28,283 nucleotides of DNA from assembly GCA_947624315.1 (NCBI GenBank), contig CANQJU010000003.1, forward strand, positions 1 to 28,283. Reading direction: 5' to 3'. Source of the stretch: an uncultured Bacilli bacterium (GTDB taxonomy: Bacteria; Bacillota_I; Bacilli_A; ML615J-28; CAG-698). Made by a program: the position numbers and the translations under genes. Positions 7,492-15,880 of this stretch are shown here, one piece after another. Every line of letters starts with the position of its first letter. The first letter of the stretch is position 1. A model generated the notes under the pieces. It was not told the origin of the DNA and ran no database searches. It saw nothing but the letters and a program-made list of their open reading frames with translations.

Positions 7492-9474
7492 TTATATTCT
7501 TCGATATAAATTGTTTTTAAAGTAATCGTTGTAATATATCAAATCTAAATACTCGAGTTTTGTTAAAAGGATTGTCGCTCGATTAATGAAATCATTTAAA
7601 TCATTTTCCGTAAATCCTTCTTTTTGATATAAAAAAGATGTAGGTGAATAACAAATCAATTTGTCAGTTATAAACATACCATATGCTCTTGAAAAAATAA
7701 CACTTTCGATATTCTTTAAAAATACTGATGAACCTAAATATAAATTTTTGTATCCTTTTATTCCCATAATATCTAAGATTGTTGGGAGAATATCAGATGT
7801 TGTGGTGAATTTAGATATAACATTAGTCTTTTCTTTTTCATAATATGCTTTCCTTAATTTTTCATCATAAATTATAAAAGGAAGACGATATAACTCACTA
7901 TCATATTCTTCTATATCTTTAGCGTATTTACTCAAATTATTATAATAAGTATTATGGTCAGCAAACATAACTATTGTTGTTTTATCTAATTGATGATTTT
8001 CTTCAAGCTTATTTAACATTATACCAACAGCTCTATCAAAATCCATTACTGCGGCAGCATATGTTCTTAAGTAATTAGCTTTCTCATCATCACTTTCAGG
8101 ATATGCACCTACTCTATCTAATTCATCATAATAACCTAAATCTTTAAATGTTTCTCTTTCTTTATAATAACCATGCATAGCAAAGGTAATCCAAAAAGTC
8201 ATATATTGTTCATTATCATTTGTTTGAGGGAACATTTCATTTTGCATCTTTAAAACAGTTTCTGAGTCAGGTGTTCTTTCACCTTCAAAAGCATCTTCAT
8301 CCCAATGATTAACAATACCAAAGGCAGCCATATCATTTATATCAACTAAATCATCAAATCCTAAACTTTGATGTAATATATTTCTATTATAAAAATCTCC
8401 AATATTTTGGTGAAATGATTTAATGTGTTTTATTTGTTTATTGTTTTGAATTAAAAAATCTCTAAACATATTGGGAAGAGCAAAAGGAAAACTATTTTCA
8501 GGGAAATCATAATTAATATATTTATCAGTAGGATTACTACCAACTAAAGCTAACATTTCCGCTGTATCTGTTTTTTCCCGAGCATAAAAATTATCGGCAT
8601 ATATTCCTTCATTTAATAGACGATTTAAATTAGGATATAATTCTAATGATTGCTCTTTAGTACAATTGTATAAAAATGGATACCACTCAAATGATTCAAC
8701 TAAAATATATATTAAATTATTATCCTTGCTTATTCCAAAATAGTCACTGTTATCTAATAAACAATCCTTTCCATATAAGAAATCATCAACTTCATTTCCT
8801 TCAATTTCATGTCTAACTAAAGCATTAGCAACATTTCCATTAAAGAACTCATAGACCAAATTGGCCGTTATACCTTTTTCTTCATATTTGTTTTCATCAA
8901 ATCCATATAAGAACTTCTCTACATAATCATCATCTTTATGTGAATATGCATTGATTGTTGGGATGGATACCATCATTGCCCCACAGAACAAAACCAAAAG
9001 AACAATTAAAAATTTGGTTAAGCGATTAGCTATTAGTTTTAAATTATTCTTTTTATAATAGTATTTCCATAAAAACACAATTCCTAAAGTGAATATGATG
9101 AGTACACCTAATACAAGAGCAACTAAATCCCAACGCAAACTAAAATCTTCGATTGTTCCAAAAGCATCATTTCTTTGATTAACCATAGACCATTCAAAGA
9201 AAGTTCCATTTGAATCATATAAATATACGCATAAAACATTAATTGCTCCATGTAATAATAAAAAGATAGGCATAATAATGGTTTTAGCTTTTAAAGGAAG
9301 CAAAAACAAAATGCATGAAACAAATCCCAATATTACTAAGAAATATCCAGAATGTTTGATGATAGTACTAAAACCTAAATTGTATAATGTTGATACTTCT
9401 ATTATAAAAGCAATAATTATTCCTATGAATACTAAAATATTTTGTTTTAAAAATGAGAGGATTTTATCTTTCAT
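7492..9474 (-). CDS. LtaS-type lipoteichoic acid synthase / membrane sulfatase
   Basis: Polymerises glycerol phosphate (LTA synthase) or transfers a related phospho-group at the outer face of the membrane. About 660 residues, with five predicted membrane helices (about 11-32, 42-62, 66-87, 117-140, 155-175) and then a large extracellular alkaline-phosphatase-like domain, the LtaS layout. Numbering from the first ATG, E261 in ILVESFEW and T303 in EKTDTAE match the metal-binding Glu and nucleophile Thr of S. aureus LtaS (E255, T300). A MHGYY histidine and the FADHN motif complete the metal site. Two ATGs are adjacent; the second (9472-9474) is better spaced (8 nt) from GAGG. Whether the product is LTA or another phosphoglycerol decoration cannot be told. 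Confidence 0.85.
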   Translation of the reverse strand: MKDKILSFLKQNILVFIGIIIAFIIEVSTLYNLGFSTIIKHSGYFLVILGFVSCILFLLPLKAKTIIMPIFLLLHGAINVLCVYLYDSNGTFFEWSMVNQRNDAFGTIEDFSLRWDLVALVLGVLIIFTLGIVFLWKYYYKKNNLKLIANRLTKFLIVLLVLFCGAMMVSIPTINAYSHKDDDYVEKFLYGFDENKYEEKGITANLVYEFFNGNVANALVRHEIEGNEVDDFLYGKDCLLDNSDYFGISKDNNLIYILVESFEWYPFLYNCTKEQSLELYPNLNRLLNEGIYADNFYAREKTDTAEMLALVGSNPTDKYINYDFPENSFPFALPNMFRDFLIQNNKQIKHIKSFHQNIGDFYNRNILHQSLGFDDLVDINDMAAFGIVNHWDEDAFEGERTPDSETVLKMQNEMFPQTNDNEQYMTFWITFAMHGYYKERETFKDLGYYDELDRVGAYPESDDEKANYLRTYAAAVMDFDRAVGIMLNKLEENHQLDKTTIVMFADHNTYYNNLSKYAKDIEEYDSELYRLPFIIYDEKLRKAYYEKEKTNVISKFTTTSDILPTILDIMGIKGYKNLYLGSSVFLKNIESVIFSRAYGMFITDKLICYSPTSFLYQKEGFTENDLNDFINRATILLTKLEYLDLIYYNDYFKNNLYRRI

Positions 9475-9504
9475 CATTAATACCTCGAAAATACTTATAC
9501 AATT

Positions 9505-9513
9505 ATTATATCA
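9505..9513 (-). promoter_or_regulatory. Extended -10 promoter of the ltaS-type gene
   Basis: TGATATAAT on the minus strand (9505-9513) lies about 30 nt upstream of the start codon; no good -35 is visible. Confidence 0.45.
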
Positions 9514-9531
9514 CAATATTATAAAATAAAT

Positions 9532-9567
9532 AAAAAAAACTAGCATATAAATTACATTATATGCTAG
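9532..9567 (-). terminator. Terminator of the Ig-like lipoprotein gene
   Basis: A perfect 11-bp stem (9540-9550 with 9557-9567), a 6-nt loop, then eight T on the minus strand (plus-strand A run 9532-9539). Confidence 0.85.
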
Positions 9568-9623
9568 AATTCTTTTAATTTTTATTTTTCAGCAACAGCT
9601 GCATCATATTCAGCTTTTGAGCT

Positions 9624-11855
9624 TTAGAATTTTGGAGCATCAACATTATTAGTTTTGCCAGCTAATGTTGTAGCATCAGTGATTGCTTTTCCATCAGCAT
9701 CTTCACAATATGTGTTTTCAAATTTAACTGATGATGTTGTAGGTCCAGATTCTTCAGCATCAGGAATATAATTGAAACAGAATGCTTCAATGTTCTTGAA
9801 ATAGTTACCACTGAAGTCTCCATTATATCCTTCTAATGTAGCACCAGTTGCATGTAAACTTCTCATTGCGATTCCTTGGTAGCAATCTTCAAATGTATTA
9901 ACATTGATCTTAGCTGTTACAACACCATCATTAAACATATGGAATGTAATAGCAGCAGAGAATGCTAATAATCCTTGATCAGCTACGAAATCACTTGAAC
10001 CAATACCTTTGAAAGTATTCTTTTGAATTGTAATGTTTTGTTCATTATCTTCATCAGGAGCATAAGCACGGAATAAAATTCCAGAACCAGTTGTTTGTCC
10101 ATCGTCTTCAAAAGTATTATTAGTTATTTCAACATCACCATTGTTATAACCACCATCAAAACGAATTGCTTCAGCACCAAAGTTTTTAATTACATTACTA
10201 TCAACTAAAATCTTGCATCCACTCTTAATTCTTGAGAAGCTCATAACATCGCAAGTAATATTTTCAAATAAGTTATTTTGAACAACAACATTACCTAATA
10301 AGTTAATTCCACTAATTGATTCTTCGTATAATAATAAGAATGAATTAGCTCTTGCTCTATTTCCAGGAGTCCATGCAGATGTTTCAATATCAATATCATG
10401 AACTTTATTGTTCTTGAATGTGAATTCGCTCATTGCACCAACATCTTGAATGCTTGTTGTGCCAGTAAATTCTAATCCATTAAATGTAATATTAGATAAG
10501 CCAGCAGCTAATTTAATTGTACCTTTAACGACAGCTTCATCTACTCTTGTATCACTATTAGGATTCTTATCAGCATTTGGTCCTAAAACAGTTACATTAC
10601 TCTTTGTAACAGTAACATTAACTTCATAAGTACCAGCTTTAACAGTAATAGTAGAGCCATCAACAGCATTTTCTAAAGCGCTAGCTAATGATGTGAAGGC
10701 ATTAGCTCCTTCTAAATATTTCTTTCCATCAACTTCAATTTCTTGTTTTGCAGTTAGAGCTGGATCAACTAATATATTCTTTAAGCTGTATTCAGCAGCA
10801 ATAACTTCAATTTCAATGCTTCCACTTTGACCATTGCTTGCAGTTGCAGTGATTGTAGCAGTACCAGCGCCAACACCTTTTACCTTACCTTCAGCAGTTA
10901 CTGTAGCAACTTGATCATTACTTGTAGACCAAGTAACAGTCTTATCAGCGTCATTTGGTTTGATAGTTGCAGTTAATTCAACTTCTTCACCAACATTCAT
11001 TTTACTGCTTCCACTTACAGTTACTGATTCAACTGGAGGTAAGACAACAGTAATCTTAAATTCTTTTGTTAATTCACTTTCATCAACAGCTTTGGCAACA
11101 ATTACAGCTTCACCTAATGCTAAAGCAGTAACTAAACCTTTTTCATCAATTGTGGCTACATCTGGGTTTTTACTTTCCCATTCAACATCGCCAATAGCTT
11201 CTTCTGGAGTTACAGTAGCAGTTAATGTTTGAGTAGTTTTAATAACCATTGTTGTTTCACCATTAATTGTAATATCTTTTACCAATGGGAATAAAACAGT
11301 CATATTAAGTGAGGCTTCAAAACCACCGCATTTAGCTGTAATTGTAACAACACCTTCTTCAACACCAGTAACAACACCTTTTTGAACTGTTGCAACTGAT
11401 GTATCGCTACTAGTCCATTCAACGTTATCAGGAACTACAGCACCTTCAGGTAGAGCTTTAACAGTTAAAGTAACTGTTGAATCTTTTCTAACAGTATTTT
11501 CTCCAACAATAGAAATTCCTGCAAGAGCAGTACCTTCGACTTTAACGTTTAATTCAACACGTGCATTTTCATAATCCTTTAAGCTTGCAACAACTTTAGT
11601 TTCACCAACAGCAAGTCCTTTTAAAACACCATTAGTAACACTAGCGATTGTTGGGTCAGCAACAGAATATTTAACCGCATTAGCAGGATCTACGCCTTTA
11701 TCCATATTTCCTACTTTTGGTTGTAATGTGACTTCTTCATTAACGTTAATTGAGTAAGAAGTCTCTTCAAATGATAATGTTGGTTTTTTGCTTCCGCAAC
11801 CAACTAAAATAAATGTTCCAACTAATATCATTAGTATGGCAATCATTTTTTTCAT
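9624..11855 (-). CDS. Surface lipoprotein with four Ig-like (Big_2) domains and a beta-helix
   Basis: A 743-residue lipoprotein. The signal peptide ends in the lipobox LVGC with C20 as the lipid-anchored residue. Four bacterial Ig-like domains follow (about 27-108, 110-190, 191-272, 273-353), each with the W-S/T-S-D/N...A-T-V...G-V-x-G...G...I-T-A pattern. Residues from about 360 to the end look like a right-handed parallel beta-helix, rich in N-x-F/I and NN turns (GNVVVQNNLFENIT, ITNNTFEDDG). Such folds commonly bind or degrade polysaccharide, but no catalytic set is recognisable. Likely a surface adhesin or glycan-binding protein. AGGAGG lies 11 nt before the ATG. After the TAA stop the frame stays open for 13 more codons (to 9582). 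Confidence 0.8.
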   Translation of the reverse strand: MKKMIAILMILVGTFILVGCGSKKPTLSFEETSYSINVNEEVTLQPKVGNMDKGVDPANAVKYSVADPTIASVTNGVLKGLAVGETKVVASLKDYENARVELNVKVEGTALAGISIVGENTVRKDSTVTLTVKALPEGAVVPDNVEWTSSDTSVATVQKGVVTGVEEGVVTITAKCGGFEASLNMTVLFPLVKDITINGETTMVIKTTQTLTATVTPEEAIGDVEWESKNPDVATIDEKGLVTALALGEAVIVAKAVDESELTKEFKITVVLPPVESVTVSGSSKMNVGEEVELTATIKPNDADKTVTWSTSNDQVATVTAEGKVKGVGAGTATITATASNGQSGSIEIEVIAAEYSLKNILVDPALTAKQEIEVDGKKYLEGANAFTSLASALENAVDGSTITVKAGTYEVNVTVTKSNVTVLGPNADKNPNSDTRVDEAVVKGTIKLAAGLSNITFNGLEFTGTTSIQDVGAMSEFTFKNNKVHDIDIETSAWTPGNRARANSFLLLYEESISGINLLGNVVVQNNLFENITCDVMSFSRIKSGCKILVDSNVIKNFGAEAIRFDGGYNNGDVEITNNTFEDDGQTTGSGILFRAYAPDEDNEQNITIQKNTFKGIGSSDFVADQGLLAFSAAITFHMFNDGVVTAKINVNTFEDCYQGIAMRSLHATGATLEGYNGDFSGNYFKNIEAFCFNYIPDAEESGPTTSSVKFENTYCEDADGKAITDATTLAGKTNNVDAPKF

Positions 11856-11909
11856 TTTTCTTTTTTCCTCCTATTCTCATTTTTAGTCATATTTATTGAC
11901 CGCACATAT

Positions 11910-11938
11910 ATTTTAATACTCTTGGTAAATAATGTCAA
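11910..11938 (-). promoter_or_regulatory. Promoter of the Ig-like lipoprotein gene
   Basis: TTGACA (11933-11938), 17 bp, TAAAAT (11910-11915): a near-consensus vegetative promoter, about 50 nt upstream of the ATG. Confidence 0.75.
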
Positions 11939-11947
11939 GCGCTTTCA
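11933..11947 (-). promoter_or_regulatory. cre-like site overlapping the -35
   Basis: The minus strand reads TGAAAGCGCTTGACA. The first eleven bases match the ideal catabolite-responsive element TGAAAGCGCTTTCA exactly; the last three differ. It overlaps the -35 box, a position that would give repression by CcpA. Confidence 0.45.
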
Positions 11948-11948
11948 T

Positions 11949-11972
11949 AAAAATGTTGTTTTTTGAACATTT
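11949..11972 (-). terminator. Weak terminator of the serpin gene
   Basis: A 7-bp stem AAATGTT/AACATTT (11951-11957 with 11966-11972) and five T on the minus strand, about 16 nt after the serpin stop. The stem is A-T rich. Confidence 0.45.
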
Positions 11973-11987
11973 CCTACTTTTTATTTT

Positions 11988-13238
11988 TTATAAATTATAA
12001 ACAACTCCAGAAAACAAAATAACATTATTTGAATCGCAAATATAATAAATAAATGGACGGTTTAATTTTGCCTCAATTTCTGGTAATACAGGTTTTTCTG
12101 ATGGTGTGCTAGATTCTGCTACCATCGATGTAACAGCTACAGCAGTAACACCATCTTCATTAAACCTTACACCAACATTTTGTTTGATACGACTTAGTTC
12201 AAAATCTTCACCAATTTGCCCTAATCCATTCTTTTCAAAAACCGTAGTAACTCCTGAATTTTTAAGACAATCATCTAAAACATATTCTTCTCTATATTCA
12301 AATTTAGGAACATTGAAATGAATTAAATAGTTTTCATATGTTTCATCTAAAATATTTTCACCTAAAAAATCATTAACATTTTCTCCCTCATTAGGAAGTA
12401 AATAATAAATTTTATTTTTGTTAGAAAAACTATCAATAAATACTTTGTACTTATCTTTAATAAGACATTTGTTTTCAACTGAATGCTTCATATATTCAAC
12501 ATTACCATTATTATTGAATTTATCAAAGTAATTATTTTCTTTTTGAAATGGAATACGCCAACCATCATTAAAATATAAAGTGTTAACAAGTAAAAAATTT
12601 GTATATTTACTTATTGGAAAATTTTTTTCATTGAAATTTAAAAAATTATCAGTTGCTTCATTTATCCAATTACGAATATCATTATGACTTCTTTCATCCA
12701 TGAAATTTACAGAAAAAGTATTTCCATAATAATATTCAGAAAGTACTTCTAAAAACTCTTTGTTATAATTGATGTTTTCATCTAACCATATAGCATTTTC
12801 TAATATGCTTTTGCCACCACTATCAATGTAATAATTATTTTCAAAAACTTTTTTATTAATCTCTCGCAATTCATTCAAATTATCAATGCCTAAAAGATTC
12901 ATTATTTCTGGATATGCTTCTGTACTTGCCCCTTCGGCTAACATAGATAAGCCAATAAAAAGACTTGTTGGAGAGAAAAGTTGATTAGTATCGCTATTAA
13001 ATAATTCATCAACTAATTTAAAATAAAAGTCATTAATCTTTTTGGCTTTTTCATTTTCAAGATGAATATTCTTTTTTAAAGTATACTCTGGATATATAAC
13101 TTCGTTAAGTTTAGTCATATAAGTTTCAAAGTTATTCTTTTCATCTTCTTTGTTGTTTTCATTATTCCCTTTACATCCAATTAATAATAAGACAAAACAA
13201 ACTAATAAGACGATTAAAGCTTTACTATATTTTTTCAT
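11988..13238 (-). CDS. Serpin (serine protease inhibitor), lipoprotein
   Basis: A 416-residue serpin exported as a lipoprotein: the N-terminal hydrophobic segment ends LIGC with C22 as anchor, followed by an Asn/Glu/Lys-rich linker. Serpin hallmarks in order are FSPTSLFIGLSMLAEGA (helix B region), VNTLYFNDGWRIPF (strand 3A/shutter), VPKFEYREEYVLDDCLKNSGVTTVF, the reactive-loop hinge NEDGVTAVAVTSM, and LNRPFIYYI plus LFSGVV at the C-terminus. Counting from the hinge Glu as P17 puts P1 near a Ser-Ser-Thr. P14 is Val rather than Thr/Ser, but the P12-P10 small residues fit an inhibitory loop. The loop is about eight residues longer than in alpha-1-antitrypsin. It is likely displayed on the surface to trap extracellular serine proteases. 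GGAGGA lies before the ATG. Confidence 0.92.
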   Translation of the reverse strand: MKKYSKALIVLLVCFVLLLIGCKGNNENNKEDEKNNFETYMTKLNEVIYPEYTLKKNIHLENEKAKKINDFYFKLVDELFNSDTNQLFSPTSLFIGLSMLAEGASTEAYPEIMNLLGIDNLNELREINKKVFENNYYIDSGGKSILENAIWLDENINYNKEFLEVLSEYYYGNTFSVNFMDERSHNDIRNWINEATDNFLNFNEKNFPISKYTNFLLVNTLYFNDGWRIPFQKENNYFDKFNNNGNVEYMKHSVENKCLIKDKYKVFIDSFSNKNKIYYLLPNEGENVNDFLGENILDETYENYLIHFNVPKFEYREEYVLDDCLKNSGVTTVFEKNGLGQIGEDFELSRIKQNVGVRFNEDGVTAVAVTSMVAESSTPSEKPVLPEIEAKLNRPFIYYICDSNNVILFSGVVYNL

Positions 13239-13302
13239 AAAAGCTATCCTCCTTTTTAGTATTCATATTATAATATTCAACAATAATATTACTATATACA
13301 TT

Positions 13303-13311
13303 ATTATAACA
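13303..13311 (-). promoter_or_regulatory. Extended -10 promoter of the serpin gene
   Basis: TGTTATAAT on the minus strand (13303-13311). A second TATAAT lies near 13269. The -35 region is poor in either case. Confidence 0.4.
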
Positions 13312-13332
13312 AATAATTAGTTATTTTTTTCC

Positions 13333-13358
13333 AAAAAAAAGGTCTGCATTATGCAGAC
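13333..13358 (-). terminator. Terminator of rplS
   Basis: GTCTGC/GCAGAC with a 5-nt loop (13342-13358), then C-C and eight T on the minus strand (A run 13333-13340). It lies 14 nt after the rplS stop. Confidence 0.8.
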
Positions 13359-13372
13359 ATACTTTTTTAAAA

Positions 13373-13720
13373 CTATCTACGCTCTTTAATACGAGCAGCT
13401 TTAGCAGATAAAGTACGGATGTAATTTAACTTAGCACGACGAACTTTACCACGGCGAGTAACTTCAATTTTTTCAACGCTTGGTGAATGTACTGGGAATG
13501 TTCTTTCAACACCTACACCATTAGAATTCTTTCTAACTGTGAATGTCTCACTAATTCCACCACCGCGTTTTTTAATTACAAGCCCTTCAAAAATTTGGAT
13601 ACGTTGGTTAGTTCCTTCACTAATCTTAACGTATACTTTAACATTATCACCAGGACGAAATTCAGGTAAATCTTTTTTCATGTATTCGCTAGTGATAGCA
13701 TCAATTAATTGTTGACTCAT
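13373..13720 (-). CDS. rplS: 50S ribosomal protein L19
   Basis: L19 lies at the 30S-50S interface and forms an intersubunit bridge. The 115-residue product matches the family throughout: QQLIDAITSEYMKKDLPEFRPGD at the start, VKVYVKISEG, the GLVIKKRGGGISETFTVRK core and a basic C-terminus. The open frame extends to 13750, but the ATG at 13718-13720 gives the family start and has AAGGAG about 10 nt upstream; the upstream frame is part of the leader RNA. In many Firmicutes rplS directly follows trmD; here it is separated from it by a lipoprotein gene, gpsA and a GNAT gene, and has its own promoter and leader. Confidence 0.97.
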   Translation of the reverse strand: MSQQLIDAITSEYMKKDLPEFRPGDNVKVYVKISEGTNQRIQIFEGLVIKKRGGGISETFTVRKNSNGVGVERTFPVHSPSVEKIEVTRRGKVRRAKLNYIRTLSAKAARIKERR

Positions 13721-13806
13721 TGTTTTCACGCTCCTTCTGCCAATGTTCATTCCTATTTATTATAAATAGTAGCGGAACACCGTGATCAGTTATAAACTTA
13801 TAACCT
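13721..13806 (-). promoter_or_regulatory. L19 leader (autoregulatory 5' UTR)
   Basis: The 86-nt leader folds into visible stems: GTTATAA/TTATAAC near its 5' end, TGTTC pairing with GAACA, and inside that CTATTTA/TAAATAG. The GGTGTTCCGCTAC and GAACATTGGC blocks appear, from memory, to match the L19 leader family of low-GC Firmicutes. L19 presumably binds it to limit its own synthesis. Confidence 0.7.
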
Positions 13807-13811
13807 TTATA

Positions 13812-13840
13812 ATTATACACCAACTTCATTATAAAAGCAA
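13812..13840 (-). promoter_or_regulatory. rplS promoter
   Basis: TTGCTT (13835-13840), 17 bp, TATAAT (13812-13817), placing the start of transcription near 13806. The remaining 13841-13993 shows no gene, and no clear terminator for the upstream operon. Confidence 0.7.
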
Positions 13841-13993
13841 GATTTATTTTTAAAAGTTGCTTTAAAGTATACTTTGAAAAATGAAATACACAAAATTTAT
13901 TGTTTTTTAACTTTATAATCATCTTCATAAGTCCATAAAATGGGTTTCTAATATTATATTTTTAATCTTTCAGTATTTATAGTTAACATATTT

Positions 13994-14800
13994 TTAAAAT
14001 CGTATTTCAGTCAAACTGATTAAAGTTTCAAAACCAACACTTTTATATAACCTTTTAGCAAATTCATTCTTGCTTTTAACAAACAAACTCAATCTTTGAT
14101 TTTCTTTATGTGCAACTTTAATTAAATGTTTTAACATTTCTTTGGCATAGCCATGATTACGATATTCATTAAATGTATAAATTGATTTTAGTGTAACACT
14201 ATTTTTTGTTCTTTTAGCAATTTGGCCAATTGATGTTTTTATATTATTGCTATTGTAATAAATATAAGTATCTTTACTTTCAATCATACTAGAAACAATA
14301 TTATTTAATTTTTCATTATCTATTGATATATTATCTTCATCGTAAAAATTCTTTACAGCTTGTAAAAGAAAATCAAAGTCATTGATAGTTGCTAGAGTTA
14401 TCTTTCCCAAATAATTAGAAAATTCATAATTATTTATAATCATAATTTCCATATCAGTAGAACTTTTAATATTTTTATTAGAAAGTAAATATTTACTAAT
14501 TGATTTAGGAGCTAAAAACCCAGATACTAAAATATTATTTTCTAATATATAATTAGCTAAATACTTAATAGCTTCATAATCATCTATTAGTGAATGTATT
14601 AAAAACATATGAGGATAAGCATTAAGGAAAAGAGCAACAAGGTTATTACCATTGTATACTCCGCCTCTTATACCTATTTCTTTATCATAATCACTTTGGA
14701 GATTTGTTAAAAAGAGTTGTAGTTTGATTTCGTCATCTTCCAAATATTTTTTATATGTTTTTATAAAATCATCATTTGATTTAGATAATTTAATTACCAT
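13994..14800 (-). CDS. GNAT family N-acetyltransferase, two-domain
   Basis: A 268-residue protein. The N-terminal half (about 1-135) is a degenerate acetyltransferase-like domain with a GVYNGNNLVALFL strand pair. The C-terminal half has the acetyl-CoA loop YRNHGYAKEMLKHL (R-x2-G-x-A) and the ending LFVKSKNEFAKRLYKSVGFE, which places catalysis there. The substrate is unknown. Its ATG overlaps the gpsA stop (TAATG, 1 nt), so the two are translated together. The pairing does not itself indicate the substrate. Confidence 0.82.
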   Translation of the reverse strand: MVIKLSKSNDDFIKTYKKYLEDDEIKLQLFLTNLQSDYDKEIGIRGGVYNGNNLVALFLNAYPHMFLIHSLIDDYEAIKYLANYILENNILVSGFLAPKSISKYLLSNKNIKSSTDMEIMIINNYEFSNYLGKITLATINDFDFLLQAVKNFYDEDNISIDNEKLNNIVSSMIESKDTYIYYNSNNIKTSIGQIAKRTKNSVTLKSIYTFNEYRNHGYAKEMLKHLIKVAHKENQRLSLFVKSKNEFAKRLYKSVGFETLISLTEIRF

Positions 14801-15756
14801 TAAAACTCCTTTTTAGTTTGGCGTGAGAATAAAGAATCAATCATTTCCTTTGGTTCTTTGTTTTGATAAAGAATTTGATAAACGGCCTCACATATAGGAA
14901 GTTCAACATTATACTTTTTTGAAAGTTTCATCATAGCTTCAACTGTATAATATCCTTCAGCTAATGATTCATATTTTTCACCCAAAATAAACTTTTCACC
15001 AAACATACGATTATGACTATATTTAGAAAAAACTGTAGCTTCATAATCACCTAAATGACATAATCCGTAAGCTGATAATTCATTGCCCCCCATTGCCTTT
15101 ATTAAATTAGCAATTTCTCTTGTCCCACGAGCCATTAAAGGTCCTTTTAAAGATGATAAATGATAAGCATCTAACATACCAGCAGCAATTCCGATAACAT
15201 TTTTACTAGCAGCTCCAATTTCATTTCCAATTAAATCTTGTCCATAGTAAAAGCGAATAAGATTACTAGAGAATTTATCAACAAGCTCAACTTTTAAATT
15301 TTCATCTTCACTATCAATAACCATACAATTAGGTATTCCACGATAAAACTCTTCAACATGTCCCGGTCCAACCCAAATAGCAATGCGATTGCTCTTATCA
15401 ACGTTGTCTTTAACAACTTCTGTTAATCTTCTTCCTGTAGATATTTCAATTCCCTTCATACAAAGAATAAAGGTTTTATTTTTTAAATTAAATTCTTTTA
15501 ATTCATCCATAAATCCTTGTAATCCTTGGGAATTTATAGAAATAACAATTGTATCATTTTTAATAGAATCTTTTAGGGATGTTGAAAGGGAAATACTTTC
15601 AGGCAAATATAGTAAATCATTTTTTCTTTCTTTTAAAAATCTTTGCATTTGAGGAGAATCACTTAAGCCATATAAAGTAACATTGTGATTAATCTTATTT
15701 AAATACCATGCAATTAATGATCCCCATCTTCCACACCCAACAACAGTAATATCCAT
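14800..15756 (-). CDS. gpsA: NAD(P)-dependent glycerol-3-phosphate dehydrogenase
   Basis: Reduces dihydroxyacetone phosphate to sn-glycerol-3-phosphate for phospholipid and, indirectly, lipoteichoic acid synthesis. 318 residues, slightly shorter than the usual 330-345. The Rossmann loop VVGCGRWG has the GxGxxG at 7-12. The GPGHVEEF, GNEIGAASKNVIGIAAGM and GLCHLGDYEATVFSKYSHNR blocks correspond to the substrate and catalytic lysine regions of GpsA. GGAGG lies 6 nt before the ATG. It sits inside the disrupted trmD-rplS interval as a two-gene operon with the GNAT gene. Confidence 0.95.
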   Translation of the reverse strand: MDITVVGCGRWGSLIAWYLNKINHNVTLYGLSDSPQMQRFLKERKNDLLYLPESISLSTSLKDSIKNDTIVISINSQGLQGFMDELKEFNLKNKTFILCMKGIEISTGRRLTEVVKDNVDKSNRIAIWVGPGHVEEFYRGIPNCMVIDSEDENLKVELVDKFSSNLIRFYYGQDLIGNEIGAASKNVIGIAAGMLDAYHLSSLKGPLMARGTREIANLIKAMGGNELSAYGLCHLGDYEATVFSKYSHNRMFGEKFILGEKYESLAEGYYTVEAMMKLSKKYNVELPICEAVYQILYQNKEPKEMIDSLFSRQTKKEF

Positions 15757-15780
15757 ACTAAACCTCCAATAATTAAATAT

Positions 15781-15789
15781 ATTTTATCA
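15781..15789 (-). promoter_or_regulatory. Extended -10 promoter of gpsA
   Basis: TGATAAAAT on the minus strand (15781-15789), 25 nt before the start codon; no recognisable -35. Confidence 0.45.
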
Positions 15790-15837
15790 TACTTATTATA
15801 AAAAGAAAAGAAACAAAAATAACTATTTATATATAAT

Positions 15838-15869
15838 AAAAAATCTCTTGCCTATAAAAAGCAAGAGAT
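15838..15869 (-). terminator. Terminator of the arsR-to-rhodanese operon
   Basis: A perfect 9-bp stem ATCTCTTGC/GCAAGAGAT (15843-15851 with 15861-15869) and a 9-nt loop, followed by TTTTTT on the minus strand. Confidence 0.82.
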
Positions 15870-15880
15870 ATTTATTATAT

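Noticed and set aside
10780..11780. Possible DNA tandem repeat in the lipoprotein gene
   Set aside because: The repetition is of Ig-like domains at protein level; the DNA copies are too diverged to be a simple tandem repeat.
13701..13928. 75-codon minus-strand frame upstream of rplS
   Set aside because: It covers the rplS promoter and L19 leader, whose structure explains the sequence; no ribosome binding site.
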